Part shown: positions 45,912 through 54,811 of the stretch, one piece after another
How positions within the stretch are numbered: the stretch's first letter is position 1
Layout of the letters: every line of letters begins with the position of its first letter
Assembly: GCF_000972495.1 (NCBI RefSeq)
Contig: NZ_LATM01000010.1
Coordinates: 104,133 to 168,132, forward strand
DNA length: 64,000 bases
DNA from: Hymenobacter terrenus
Lineage (GTDB): Bacteria > Bacteroidota > Bacteroidia > Cytophagales > Hymenobacteraceae
Reading direction: 5' to 3'
The notes under the pieces: model-generated
The model's input: only the letters and a program-made list of their open reading frames with translations
Told to the model about the DNA's origin: nothing
Databases searched by the model: none
Position numbers and translations under genes: made by a program

Positions 45912-46022
45912 TAGTCTGTCTCCACTAGCCCACTGAGGACGACCGCTAGCTACGTGGTCAGGCCTTAACTTGAATTGGCTGAATGATTGGATGCAACCAA
46001 CAGCGCGCCCTCCGAAACGCAA

Positions 46023-46064
46023 TCTTGATAGGAAATGAGCATGCATGCTCATTTCCTATCAAGA
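46023..46064. repeat. perfect 42-bp palindrome
   Basis: Arms of 21 bp (tcttgataggaaatgagcatg and its complement) meet with no loop. Centre gcatgc at 46041-46046. Located between the sulfur operon leader and the SMR gene. Too long for an ordinary operator. Confidence 0.9.
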
Positions 46065-46168
46065 AGCTTATTACAGCTGTATAAAAACCATTCGTATTCA
46101 TCAAAGCCAGAACCTTCGAGCGAAAGGGCCGCCTCTATTCACGAGCAAGTATTTAAAACGAAGCTTTG

Positions 46169-46534
46169 CTACTCAAGCCGCCGCAGGCCTAATACTCCCG
46201 CGATAATTAAGGAAGTGTAAAATAGGTGCATCAGCGAAAAAGGCTGCTTCAAGACGACACTATCGATGATGCGCAGGCCGACTACGGCCAGGGCCATCCA
46301 AGTGGCGTAGGCTGTGGCCGTGGGAATCTGGCGCATGGCCATGGATAGAAACACAACGTTTCCAACCCCGAATGCTATGTAGCCTATCAGCGGCACCAAA
46401 GGCATCAGCCCGGCGGGGTGGGACTGGAACTGCGACCAATCGATGGTGCGAATTTTCTGTATACTGAGGCTTTTGAGGCTGTAGGTCCAGGCCACCTCAA
46501 ATAGCGAGGCCACAACCAAATAAATCCAAGACAT
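46169..46534 (-). CDS. SMR-family small transporter
   Basis: 121 residues, four transmembrane segments: SWIYLVVASLFEVAWTYSLK (with the conserved membrane Glu), LVPLIGYIAFGVGNVVFL, ATAYATWMALAVVGL, and LIIAGVLGLRRLE. It fits EmrE/SugE/Gdx-type drug or guanidinium exporters; the W-x-E and PTATAYATW patterns support SMR. It follows the sterol-desaturase-family gene by 33 bp, so likely co-transcribed with it, but a metabolic link is not clear. Confidence 0.9.
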   Translation of the reverse strand: MSWIYLVVASLFEVAWTYSLKSLSIQKIRTIDWSQFQSHPAGLMPLVPLIGYIAFGVGNVVFLSMAMRQIPTATAYATWMALAVVGLRIIDSVVLKQPFSLMHLFYTSLIIAGVLGLRRLE

Positions 46535-46567
46535 TGGCGAAAAAGTAAGTGAGCGAACTGAGCCGGG

Positions 46568-47464
46568 TTATGCGGGCAGTTGCGAGGCTACCGGCGTTTC
46601 AGCTGGCTTTTTACGGGTAATGGCTGTGCGCAGCCGTCGCCAAAGGGCTGGGCGCAGGTTGTAGTAACGGCGGAAAAGCGGGTAGCGTAACAACTGCTGT
46701 TCATCAAACCGCTTCACGGAAAAAACGTGTTGCAGGAAGTAGTCTTTCGGAAAATCGTAGTACAAGCCCCATTTCAACGGTTTATGACCAGGCAAGTATG
46801 CGGTACCAAAAATCCAGTCCCAAAAGGCAAACTTAGTCGAGAAATTCGCGTGAAACACTTCCTGGTGGTCGGCGTGGTGCCAGAGGTGCATCTCGGGGCC
46901 ATTAATAAAGTATTGCAGCCGGCCGGATTTCACGTCAATATTGGCGTGAATGTAAATGCCCCAAACGGCGTCAATCAACGCCTTAATGGGTACAACCACA
47001 GGGTCGGCGCCGAGCAGGATGATGGGCGCAAACTCAATGGTCTGGTTGATGAGAATCTCGAGGGCATGGGAGCGGGAGCCAGCCAGCCAGTCCACCTGCT
47101 TGCCCGAATGGTGCGCCTCGTGGGTGCGCCAGAACAGGGGGCTGTGGTGCTGAAACCGATGAAACCAGTAGATATAAAAATCGTGGGTGATGACAAAAAA
47201 CAGCACCTGTACCCACACCGGCCAGCCCGTCACAAAGTGGAGCTTTGAAAACTCGAAATGGCGGTCGAGTGGCAGGATGATATAATCGAAAATGATGATT
47301 TTCAGCGCATAGCTTTGCACCAAGGTGTAGAGCACCAAGTCCGTCCAGAAGCCTTCGCGGAAAAAGGGCAGCCCTTTCCGATAGGGGAACCGCCGTTCCA
47401 ACAAAATAACCACGGCCACCCATGTCAGCAGGATGGCCGTGGTAACGATTTCAACGTGTTTCAT
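46568..47464 (-). CDS. sterol desaturase / fatty acid hydroxylase family protein
   Basis: 298 residues, several transmembrane segments and the di-iron histidine motifs HRFQHH, HEAHHSG and LWHHADH. Family members hydroxylate or desaturate lipids at the membrane. With surface-sugar genes upstream (stop-to-start gap 90 bp), it might modify a lipid part of the same envelope structure; this is inference. C-terminus is Lys/Ala-rich. Confidence 0.9.
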   Translation of the reverse strand: MKHVEIVTTAILLTWVAVVILLERRFPYRKGLPFFREGFWTDLVLYTLVQSYALKIIIFDYIILPLDRHFEFSKLHFVTGWPVWVQVLFFVITHDFYIYWFHRFQHHSPLFWRTHEAHHSGKQVDWLAGSRSHALEILINQTIEFAPIILLGADPVVVPIKALIDAVWGIYIHANIDVKSGRLQYFINGPEMHLWHHADHQEVFHANFSTKFAFWDWIFGTAYLPGHKPLKWGLYYDFPKDYFLQHVFSVKRFDEQQLLRYPLFRRYYNLRPALWRRLRTAITRKKPAETPVASQLPA

Positions 47465-47554
47465 ATCCTCGGCATACTAATCGCGAAAAACCTTCCCGAT
47501 TCAGACGCGCCCAGCCGCGTTTTGTTTGCGGCGGGCGCTACATTCTTTGGCGGC

Positions 47555-48448
47555 TTACTGAGCCTCCACTGGTGTAATCTCGCGCCGGAGCCGGCGCCGA
47601 GGCTCCAACTCGCTGTCGTACACGCGCTTTTGGCCGTCGCCCAGCGCCTCCTCCACGTCGCGGATGTCACGCACCAATTTGGCCATGCCACCCGGCTCTA
47701 CTGAGGCTGCGTGGTCAGAACCCCACATGGCGCGGTCTAGGGTAAAATGGCGCTCGACGAAGCTAGCACCCAGGGCGACGGCGGCTACTGTAGTGGCTAG
47801 GCCGGTTTCGTGGCCGGAGTAACCGATGGGGGTGGTGGGGAACAGCGCTTGCAGGGCCGGCACCATGCGCAGGTTCAACTCCTGCGGTGGGCAGGGATAG
47901 GCCGAAGTGGAGTGGGCGATGAGCAGGTTATCAAGGCCCACCCATTCTACCGCCTGATGAATTTCATTTAGCGTCGACATGCCGGTGCTGAGCATCAGCG
48001 GGCGGCCGGTGGCGCGCACGCGGTCCAGCAGCGGCCGGTCGGTGAGGGAGGCGGAGGCCATTTTGTAGAGCACAGGCTGAAACTGCTCCATAAAATCCAC
48101 CGAGGGCTCGTCCCAGCACGAGGCAAACCAGTCGATGCCCAGCGCCCGGCAGTAGTCATCAATCGCCGTGTATTCTTCTTGGCCGAACTCGGTTTTACGC
48201 TTGTAATCGATGTAACTCATGCGGCCCCAGGGGGTGTCGCGCTGCTTTTCCCACTGGTCTTTGGGCACGCAGAGCTCGGGCGTACGCTTCTGAAACTTCA
48301 CCGCGTCGCAGCCGGCGCGGGCAGCCTCAGCAATGAGCTGCTTGGCCAGGTCCAGCGACCCGTTGTGGTTGATGCCGATTTCGGCAATGATGTAAGTGGG
48401 ATGACCGGCCCCAATGTGCCGGCTTTTCTGGATTTCAACCGCGTTCAT
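47555..48448 (-). CDS. NeuB/N-acetylneuraminate-synthase-family enzyme without SAF domain
   Basis: 297 residues. The full NeuB TIM barrel is present: AEIGINHNGSLDLAKQLI, AVKFQKRTPE, MASASLTDRPLL, STGMSTLNEI, HSTSAYPCPPQELNL, GYSGHETGL and ERHFTLDRAMWGSDHAAS. These enzymes condense PEP with an aldose to give a 3-deoxy-ulosonic acid. The usual C-terminal antifreeze-like SAF domain (about 60 residues, which closes the partner's active site) is absent, and the 90-bp gap after the stop cannot hold it. The sugar substrate is unknown. Confidence 0.92.
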   Translation of the reverse strand: MNAVEIQKSRHIGAGHPTYIIAEIGINHNGSLDLAKQLIAEAARAGCDAVKFQKRTPELCVPKDQWEKQRDTPWGRMSYIDYKRKTEFGQEEYTAIDDYCRALGIDWFASCWDEPSVDFMEQFQPVLYKMASASLTDRPLLDRVRATGRPLMLSTGMSTLNEIHQAVEWVGLDNLLIAHSTSAYPCPPQELNLRMVPALQALFPTTPIGYSGHETGLATTVAAVALGASFVERHFTLDRAMWGSDHAASVEPGGMAKLVRDIRDVEEALGDGQKRVYDSELEPRRRLRREITPVEAQ

Positions 48449-48502
48449 AAAAAGTGAAGTTAGCGTGCGAAAAAGGGTGGAAAAGGGTTTTAGCCAATCT
48501 GG

Positions 48503-49087
48503 CTAATGCGAGGTGTGCAGCAATTGCTGCTCGGGAAATACTGGTTGCCGGTTGTTGGCAGCAGCGCCTTGGCTGGCAATGATAAGCTCGGCCAGCTCGC
48601 GGAAACAGCCGTGGCCGCCGGGAGTGGTGCAGTGGTAGTGGGCTAATTGGCGGGCAAACTCGGTGGCATCGGCCGGGCAGGCCGCCAGCCCTACCAGTCC
48701 CATAATTTCCACGTCGTTGGTGTCGTCACCGATAAAGGCAACTTCGTCGGCCTGCAATTGCAGGCGTTGTAGGATGTCGTGTAGCCGGGCCGCTTTGTCT
48801 TTCACGCCTAGGTGCAGCTCCGTGATGCGCAGCTTCTCGGCCCGCTTGGCCACCGAAGGTGACATTTCCCCCGTCACGATGCCCGTGGCGATGCCCGCGT
48901 TGCGCAGGCGTTCCACGCCCATGCCATCACGAATCGAAAACCGTTTCATCTCCTCGCCCTGCGCCGAATAATAAACCCCATTATCAGTCAGGACGCCGTC
49001 CGAATCGGTGAGCACCAGCTTCACGCGCTGAGCTTTAGCATATAGTTCAGTAAGCTCCATGTAAGCGGCTGAATTAGTGGACATCAA
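48503..49087 (-). CDS. KdsC-like HAD phosphatase
   Basis: 194 residues (alternative ATG at 49060). VLTDSDGVLTDNGVYYSAQGEE (DxDG nucleophile site), FSIRDGMGVERLRNAG, TGEMSP, EVAFIGDDTNDVEIMGLVGL and CPADAT are typical of KDO-8-phosphate phosphatase-type HADs, which remove phosphate from 3-deoxy-ulosonate phosphates. Sits 54 bp upstream of the NeuB-type gene, so the product of the NeuB step is likely to be phosphorylated. Confidence 0.92.
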   Translation of the reverse strand: MMSTNSAAYMELTELYAKAQRVKLVLTDSDGVLTDNGVYYSAQGEEMKRFSIRDGMGVERLRNAGIATGIVTGEMSPSVAKRAEKLRITELHLGVKDKAARLHDILQRLQLQADEVAFIGDDTNDVEIMGLVGLAACPADATEFARQLAHYHCTTPGGHGCFRELAELIIASQGAAANNRQPVFPEQQLLHTSH

Positions 49088-49171
49088 AGATTGTACATTT
49101 CCCTAGCGCGCCTCATAGGGTGAAGATTATGAAATGATTACGAAAGTATTTCTCTGGTTAGGTGGTCCAAA

Positions 49172-49978
49172 TCAAATGGCTGTCCAGCCACCGTCTACCA
49201 CCAGATTAGCGCCCGTCATATAAGCCGAGGCATCGGAGGCCAGAAATACCACCGCCCCCTGGTAGTCGGTCGCGGCGGCCATGCGGCCAAGCGGTGTTTT
49301 GGCGCTGTACTGCTTGATGAAAAACTCGTCCTGACTGTTTTCCACACCGCCCGGCGACAGTGTGTTTACCCGCACGCCATCTTTGCCCCAATAAGCGGCC
49401 AGGTAGCGGGTGAAGCTGATAACCGCGCCCTTGGTGGCTGGGTAGGAAGGTGATTTATAGAACGTCTGCTCGCCCTGCGCATTGCGGTAAATGCTCTGGT
49501 CGGGGCCCACGATGCCGTAGGTGCTGGCCACGTTGATAATGCTGCCGTGCCCTTGCTGTGCCATTGGCGTACCAAAAACCTGGGCTGCCAGAAAAATACC
49601 CGTCACGTTCACTTCCAGGGACTTCTGCCAGGTGTCGAGCGGGAAATTTTCAAACTTGCTTAGGTCAGCCGCCAGCGCTGGGTTTTCAAACATGTCGTTG
49701 ATGGCCGCGTTGTTCACCAGCACATCAATGTGGCCGAACTGGGCCAGAATATGGTCGCGCGCGGCGGCCAGGGACTCAGGGCTGGTCACGTCAACAGCCA
49801 GTGGCAAGTGTAGGCCGCCGGGCAGTTCGGCGGCGACGCCCGCGCAGGCTTCGGCGTTGAGGTCGGCAACTACCACATTGGCCCCAGCCAGTGCAAGTGC
49901 CGTGCAGTGCTGCCGGCCAATAAGCCCGCAAGCGCCAGTCACAATGGCTGTTTTGTTAGTAAGAGAGAATAAGTTCAT
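49172..49978 (-). CDS. short-chain dehydrogenase/reductase
   Basis: 268 residues, classical SDR: AIVTGACGLIGRQ (cofactor), VVVADLNAE (acidic residue after beta-2 suggests NAD), NNAAIND, INVASTYG (Ser) and YPATKGAV (Tyr-Lys). Complete, unlike the broken SDR at 7846. Likely oxidises or reduces a sugar intermediate in the surface-sugar pathway. Confidence 0.92.
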   Translation of the reverse strand: MNLFSLTNKTAIVTGACGLIGRQHCTALALAGANVVVADLNAEACAGVAAELPGGLHLPLAVDVTSPESLAAARDHILAQFGHIDVLVNNAAINDMFENPALAADLSKFENFPLDTWQKSLEVNVTGIFLAAQVFGTPMAQQGHGSIINVASTYGIVGPDQSIYRNAQGEQTFYKSPSYPATKGAVISFTRYLAAYWGKDGVRVNTLSPGGVENSQDEFFIKQYSAKTPLGRMAAATDYQGAVVFLASDASAYMTGANLVVDGGWTAI

Positions 49979-49981
49979 GTT

Positions 49982-50102
49982 GTGGCGCGCAGCCTTCGCT
50001 GCGCGTATCGCCGCAACGCGGCGAATGGGGATGTTGTGCTTGTTAAGAGTTCAGAGAGTAGGGTTTGACCTGGCGGTACGCGCAGCGAAGGCTGCGCGCC
50101 AC
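49982..50102. repeat. 26-bp perfect inverted repeat flanking a 69-bp spacer
   Basis: Arms gtggcgcgcagccttcgctg... (49982-50007) and its exact complement (50077-50102) flank 69 bp. Each arm contains its own palindrome, gcgcagccttcgctgcgc. The element fills the whole gap between the SDR start and the aminotransferase stop, so both genes share a boundary with it. It resembles a paired REP (BIME-like) element. Confidence 0.85.
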
Positions 50103-51440
50103 TTACAGCTTGGCTTTTGCAGGTGCCGCATTGGTCACTTTGCGGAATACCGCCTCTACCGGCTCGCCCAGCAGGCGGGCGGTTACATCCTTCGCCTCGA
50201 TGGCCTCCTTCAGTAGGGGCAATACTTCGCGGTAGGCGGCCAGCGTGTGGGCCACATCCTCGTCGGTGTGCGAGAAGCACATGTTGTGGAAACCACCCCA
50301 CAAAATGCCGCGCTTGAATAGCTCCTGTTGGACGAAGGCTTTTATCTCCAACGGGTTGCCGGCCGAGGCGTCGAAGATTACGATGGTGCGGCAGTCGTAG
50401 CCATAGCATTTGGTGTACTGGCTCAGGCCCAAGTCGGCGGCAATTTCATTGTAGCCATCCTTGAGCTTTTTGCCTTGCTCGGCCAAGCGGGCAGGCACGT
50501 TCTTTTCGCGCATTTCGGCGATAGTGGCCATGGCCGCGGCCATGCTCAAGGCCTCGCCGCCGAAGGTGGTGAAGAAGAAAACGTCCTGCTCGAACAGTTC
50601 CATCACATCGCGGCGACCGGTGAGCAAGGCAATGGGCATGCCGTTGGCGAATGCCTTGGAGTACACTGCCAGATCGGGCGTGATGCCAAAATACTCCTGC
50701 GCCCCGCCCACGGCCACGCGGAAGCCGGTCCACATCTCATCGAAAATAAGCAGCGTGCCGTTTTCCTTGCATAGGCGAGCCACTTCATGCAGGAAATTAT
50801 CCTTGGGTGCGTCGAAAATGAACGGCTCTAGGATGACGCAGGCCACGTCTTCGTCCAGCAACGCTTTCAGCGAATCGAGGTTGTTGTAATCGAAAGCTCC
50901 GGTCAGGTCCTTTATTTCTTGCGGAATCCCTTTGTCGCGGCTAGTGGTGCCGATGTACCAGTCGTGCCAGCCGTGGTAGCCACAGCACAGCACTTTGGTG
51001 CGGCCAGTGAAAGCGCGTGACACCCGCACGGCTGCCGAACACACGTCAGCCCCCGTCTTGCTGATGCGGATGCTTTCAGCGTTGGGAATGATTTCGTGAA
51101 TTAGCTCCGAAAGCTGCACTTCCAGCTCGTGCATCATCGAGAACGTGATGCCGTCCTGCAACTGCGCCCGGATGGCATCATCGACCCGTGGGTAGGCGTA
51201 GCCGAGCGAAATTGGGCCAATACCCATCTGGAAATCAATGAATTCGTTGCCATCGACATCCCAAATGTGGCTGCCTTGGCCGCGCTTCACATACTTCGGC
51301 GACACCCCTTTGGTATACTGACCGGGGCCTTTGGCCAGGGTCTGGGTCACGGGCGTCATAATGCGGCTGGCGCGGGCATATAGGGCGTCCGACTGCGTGA
51401 TGTCGGGGTAATTCTCGTTGAAGGAAACGGTATTGGGCAT
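50103..51440 (-). CDS. class III aminotransferase (glutamate-1-semialdehyde-aminomutase-like)
   Basis: 445 residues from ATG 51440 (MPNTVSFNENY; an upstream ATG at 51470 adds a hydrophobic leader not seen in the family). PLP enzyme: GSHIWDVDGNEFIDFQMGIG, ISKTGADVCSAAVRVSR, YHGWHDWYIG, FDEMWTGFR, and the PLP Lys in YSKAFANGMPIA. The general fold matches GSA-type and sugar/aldehyde aminotransferases. With the neighbours it may add an amino group to a sugar aldehyde; a role in heme synthesis is less likely in this setting. Confidence 0.9.
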   Translation of the reverse strand: MPNTVSFNENYPDITQSDALYARASRIMTPVTQTLAKGPGQYTKGVSPKYVKRGQGSHIWDVDGNEFIDFQMGIGPISLGYAYPRVDDAIRAQLQDGITFSMMHELEVQLSELIHEIIPNAESIRISKTGADVCSAAVRVSRAFTGRTKVLCCGYHGWHDWYIGTTSRDKGIPQEIKDLTGAFDYNNLDSLKALLDEDVACVILEPFIFDAPKDNFLHEVARLCKENGTLLIFDEMWTGFRVAVGGAQEYFGITPDLAVYSKAFANGMPIALLTGRRDVMELFEQDVFFFTTFGGEALSMAAAMATIAEMREKNVPARLAEQGKKLKDGYNEIAADLGLSQYTKCYGYDCRTIVIFDASAGNPLEIKAFVQQELFKRGILWGGFHNMCFSHTDEDVAHTLAAYREVLPLLKEAIEAKDVTARLLGEPVEAVFRKVTNAAPAKAKL

Positions 51441-51640
51441 TAGGATGGCTTTTAGAGCGGGGAAGAACACAAACTGCTGTTAAGGTCTTTCGCGGGTTAT
51501 CTTATATCAATGGGGCCTGAGAAAAACGAGTAATACTAAGAGCTGAGCGGTGAAATAGTGAGTTGCTTGTGCGTTAAAAGTAGGCCCTGGCTTTTTGCAA
51601 CGAATGCCGCAAAGATATTGCAACAAGAATTATCCGAGTA

Positions 51641-51676
51641 CGATGGAAACTTTTTTTGTCTCTAAAGTTTCCATCG
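51641..51676. repeat. 13-bp perfect hairpin in a 342-bp gap
   Basis: Arms cgatggaaacttt (51641-51653) and aaagtttccatcg (51664-51676) with a 10-nt loop, in the intergenic stretch 51441-51782 between aminotransferase and transketolase C genes. No clear U-run on the minus strand, so its role (attenuation, protein binding or RNA end) is open. No gene in this gap. Confidence 0.6.
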
Positions 51677-51782
51677 GATTTTCTTTCAAAGTCAGAGGAG
51701 AAAGGGCACTCCGGGCAAAGCATTAGCTACTAAAGACACTGACGTACTTGCTGCGTTTAGCCAATTAGGCGCAACAGACGCA

Positions 51783-52736
51783 CTACTCTGCGAAATGATT
51801 TTCCATAACGGCCGGACCAGCGGAAATATTTTCCGTTGTCTCGCCCAGTGCTTCGGCAATGCGCCGGGCAATATGCTGACCAGTAAAGCCTTCGTGCTCC
51901 AGTACGGCGCTCAGGCGGCCGGGACGGTACCAGCGCTCTTCCAGTGCCAGGGGCAGCACGCGGGCCATAAGTTGGTTGCGCAGCAGCACTTCAGCCAGGA
52001 TAGAGTATAGCCCGCCAGTAATGAAATGGTCCTCTACCGTGACGATGAGCGAGCCGCGGCGGACGACGTCGAGCAGGGCGGTTTCGTCCACGGGCTTGAG
52101 GCTGCGCAGGTTGATGAGGCCCACCGATTTGCCCTGAGCTTGCAACAGTTCGCGGGCCACCAGCGTTTGCTCGAACAGCATGCCGTAGGTGAGAATGGTT
52201 ACGTCGGTGCCTTCGGCTACAATTTCGGCCTTGCCAATTTCGAACGGGGCGTGCTCGTAGGTGGCGGGGCGGGTATTGACGCGGACGTAAGCCGGCACGG
52301 GGGAGGCCCAGATGGCGGGCAGCATGGCGAGCATATCGGCCTCATCGGCGGGCGCAAAAACGGTCATGCCGGGGATGCCGCGCATTAGGCTAACATCCTC
52401 AATAGCTTGATGGGTAGGGCCGTTGCCGTCGGAGAGGAAGCCGGGCACGAAGCCGCTCAGCTTCACCGGCAGCTTACCGATGCCCACGTCGGTGCGGATG
52501 AATTCGAAAGCCCGCAGGGTGAGGAAGGTCGCCAGCGCATGCACTACTGGCACGCGTCCGCGCAGGGCCAGCCCGGCCGCCGCTCCTATCAGCGTTTGCT
52601 CGGTGATGCCGGTGTCGATGAAGCGCGGACCGAGTACGGCGGGTAGGTTGCGGATGAGGGCGCGGTTTTCGGCCGTCATCACCACCAGCCGGTCATCGGC
52701 GAGAGCGGTTTCCTTGATAAGTTCTTCGTAAGTCAT
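51783..52736 (-). CDS. transketolase, C-terminal subunit
   Basis: 317 residues. Pyrimidine-binding and C-terminal transketolase domains: MTAENRALIRNLPAV, RFIDTGITEQTLIGAAAGLAL, GPTHQAIEDVSLMRGIPGMTV, and VEDHFITGGLYSILAEVL. Catalytic Glu is in TGITEQ. It works with the separate N-terminal subunit encoded upstream to move two-carbon ketol units, probably building the precursor sugar of this locus. Confidence 0.93.
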   Translation of the reverse strand: MTYEELIKETALADDRLVVMTAENRALIRNLPAVLGPRFIDTGITEQTLIGAAAGLALRGRVPVVHALATFLTLRAFEFIRTDVGIGKLPVKLSGFVPGFLSDGNGPTHQAIEDVSLMRGIPGMTVFAPADEADMLAMLPAIWASPVPAYVRVNTRPATYEHAPFEIGKAEIVAEGTDVTILTYGMLFEQTLVARELLQAQGKSVGLINLRSLKPVDETALLDVVRRGSLIVTVEDHFITGGLYSILAEVLLRNQLMARVLPLALEERWYRPGRLSAVLEHEGFTGQHIARRIAEALGETTENISAGPAVMENHFAE

Positions 52737-52760
52737 GATGTGGTCCTAAATCGTAAAACA

Positions 52761-52851
52761 GTCATGTCGAGTGCAGCCGAGACATCTCGCTCGGGGCAGT
52801 AATCAGAAATTAGTGGTGGCACGCGAGATGTCTCGACTGCGCTCGACATGA
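52761..52851. repeat. 30-bp imperfect inverted repeat (family with 25118)
   Basis: Arms 52761-52790 and 52823-52851 pair with few mismatches; loop contains ttagtggtggcac, as in the 25118-25215 element. It lies between the two transketolase subunit genes, so it would be in their common transcript. Confidence 0.75.
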
Positions 52852-52870
52852 TGTTCTTTAATGATGATTC

Positions 52871-53728
52871 CTATCTTACCGTGAGGGTTTCGCTGGTCAG
52901 GTTTGTTGCTTCCTGGCTGTGCAGCTCGCGCAGTAAGTCTTCCACTTCCTCGGCCGAGAAATTGCAGAACCATCGGTCGGCCCGGGCCTCGATGCTGGGC
53001 AGGCCGCGCCCGCGCACCGTATCGCAGATGATAACCGAGGGCTTTGTGTCCGAGAAGGGGAGAGCCGAGAAAGCGTCTTCCAACTGGCTGAAATCGTGTC
53101 CGTCGATGCGGCGCACGGCGCAGCCGAATGCTTCGAACTTGGGCGCCAGTGGCTCCAGCGGAATCAGGTCTTCGGTGGCCACGTTGGCCTGGAAGTGGTT
53201 GCGGTCGACCACCAGCGTGAGGTTATTTACTTGGTGGGCACTGGCTACGAGCAGGGATTCCCACACCGTACCTTCGTTCAGCTCGCCGTCGCCGGTGATG
53301 ACGATGACCTTGTTGTCCTGGCCGCGCATCCGGCAGTCCATAGCTACGCCTAAGGCCACGCTGGGCAGGTGGCCGAGCGAACCCGAATGGAATTCAACGC
53401 CCGGCACGTTCCGGTTGGGATGCCAGTAAATATGGTCGTCGGTGCTCAGGTGCTGGGCCAGGCGGTCCTTATCGAGAAAGCCAAGCTCCACGAAGGTGCC
53501 GTAGAGGGCCGGTACGTCGTGACCTTTCGATAGAAAGAGGTAGTCCCGGTTAGGGTCTTGTAGGTTGTCGGGCCGCACGTTCAGGCAGTCGGCGTAGAGG
53601 TACACCAGCAGGTCGGCGCAGGAGAGGGAGGCGCCAGTGAAGCAGCCACCGTCGGTGCTGAGGTGCACAATGTGCTCACGCACCCGTAAGGCCAGTTGCT
53701 GAAGATGCTGTTGTTTCTCGAGGTTCAT
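52871..53728 (-). CDS. transketolase, N-terminal (TPP-binding) subunit
   Basis: 285 residues. VHLSTDGGCFTGASLSCADLLVYLY, LSKGHDVPALYGTFVELGF, GSLGHLPSVALGVAMDCR and the TPP/Mg motif GDGELNEGTVWESLLVASA...LTLVVDRNHFQ are diagnostic. Split transketolases are frequent in sugar-biosynthesis clusters. 134 bp before the C-terminal subunit, with a dispersed repeat between. Confidence 0.94.
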   Translation of the reverse strand: MNLEKQQHLQQLALRVREHIVHLSTDGGCFTGASLSCADLLVYLYADCLNVRPDNLQDPNRDYLFLSKGHDVPALYGTFVELGFLDKDRLAQHLSTDDHIYWHPNRNVPGVEFHSGSLGHLPSVALGVAMDCRMRGQDNKVIVITGDGELNEGTVWESLLVASAHQVNNLTLVVDRNHFQANVATEDLIPLEPLAPKFEAFGCAVRRIDGHDFSQLEDAFSALPFSDTKPSVIICDTVRGRGLPSIEARADRWFCNFSAEEVEDLLRELHSQEATNLTSETLTVR

Positions 53729-53835
53729 AAGTATCAGTTGCTCGTTGTTTAGATGCGGTTTGCTCGTACTTGGTTGCCCGTGGCCAAAGAACTTTGCTAT
53801 TACTTGGTGGTATTAACCTTTACATCAAGTAGTAA

Positions 53836-54642
<807 letters not shown>

Positions 54643-54741
54643 ATTGCGGTAGGCAATATTCCGTAGTCGGTAGTCAGACGGAAATATTCTGGAAAGTTGA
54701 ATTAAAACAGGGAAAAATTGGTAGGCGATGCAAGACAGATG

Positions 54742-54800
54742 TAAAAGGAGCGCGTTAAAGGTTAAAACCAAGTGGTGGGTTTGACTTTTAACGCGCTCCT
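54742..54800 (-). terminator. terminator after glycosyltransferase-like gene
   Basis: 14-bp perfect arms aggagcgcgttaaa (54746-54759) and its complement (54787-54800); minus-strand read-out ends in TTTTAC. It lies 11 bp after the preceding gene's stop, so that gene is transcribed separately from the cytidylyltransferase operon. Confidence 0.75.
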
Positions 54801-54811
54801 CTTAAATATCT

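Larger units (their letters stand above)
45089..46168. other. 1.08-kb intergenic leader region
   Basis: Holds the SAM riboswitch and promoter of the sulfur operon (45375-45532). The 286 bp between the riboswitch and cysH has small hairpins (palindrome ccgcacgtgcgg; ccggct...agccggttttt) that could serve as an expression platform. The upstream part has a long imperfect hairpin at 45855-45911 and a perfect 42-bp palindrome at 46023-46064. No convincing gene. Confidence 0.5.

Noticed and set aside
50103..51440. Assigning the class III aminotransferase as hemL
   Set aside because: Although the fold matches glutamate-1-semialdehyde aminomutase, the setting is sugar biosynthesis and I see no feature that proves the heme role.
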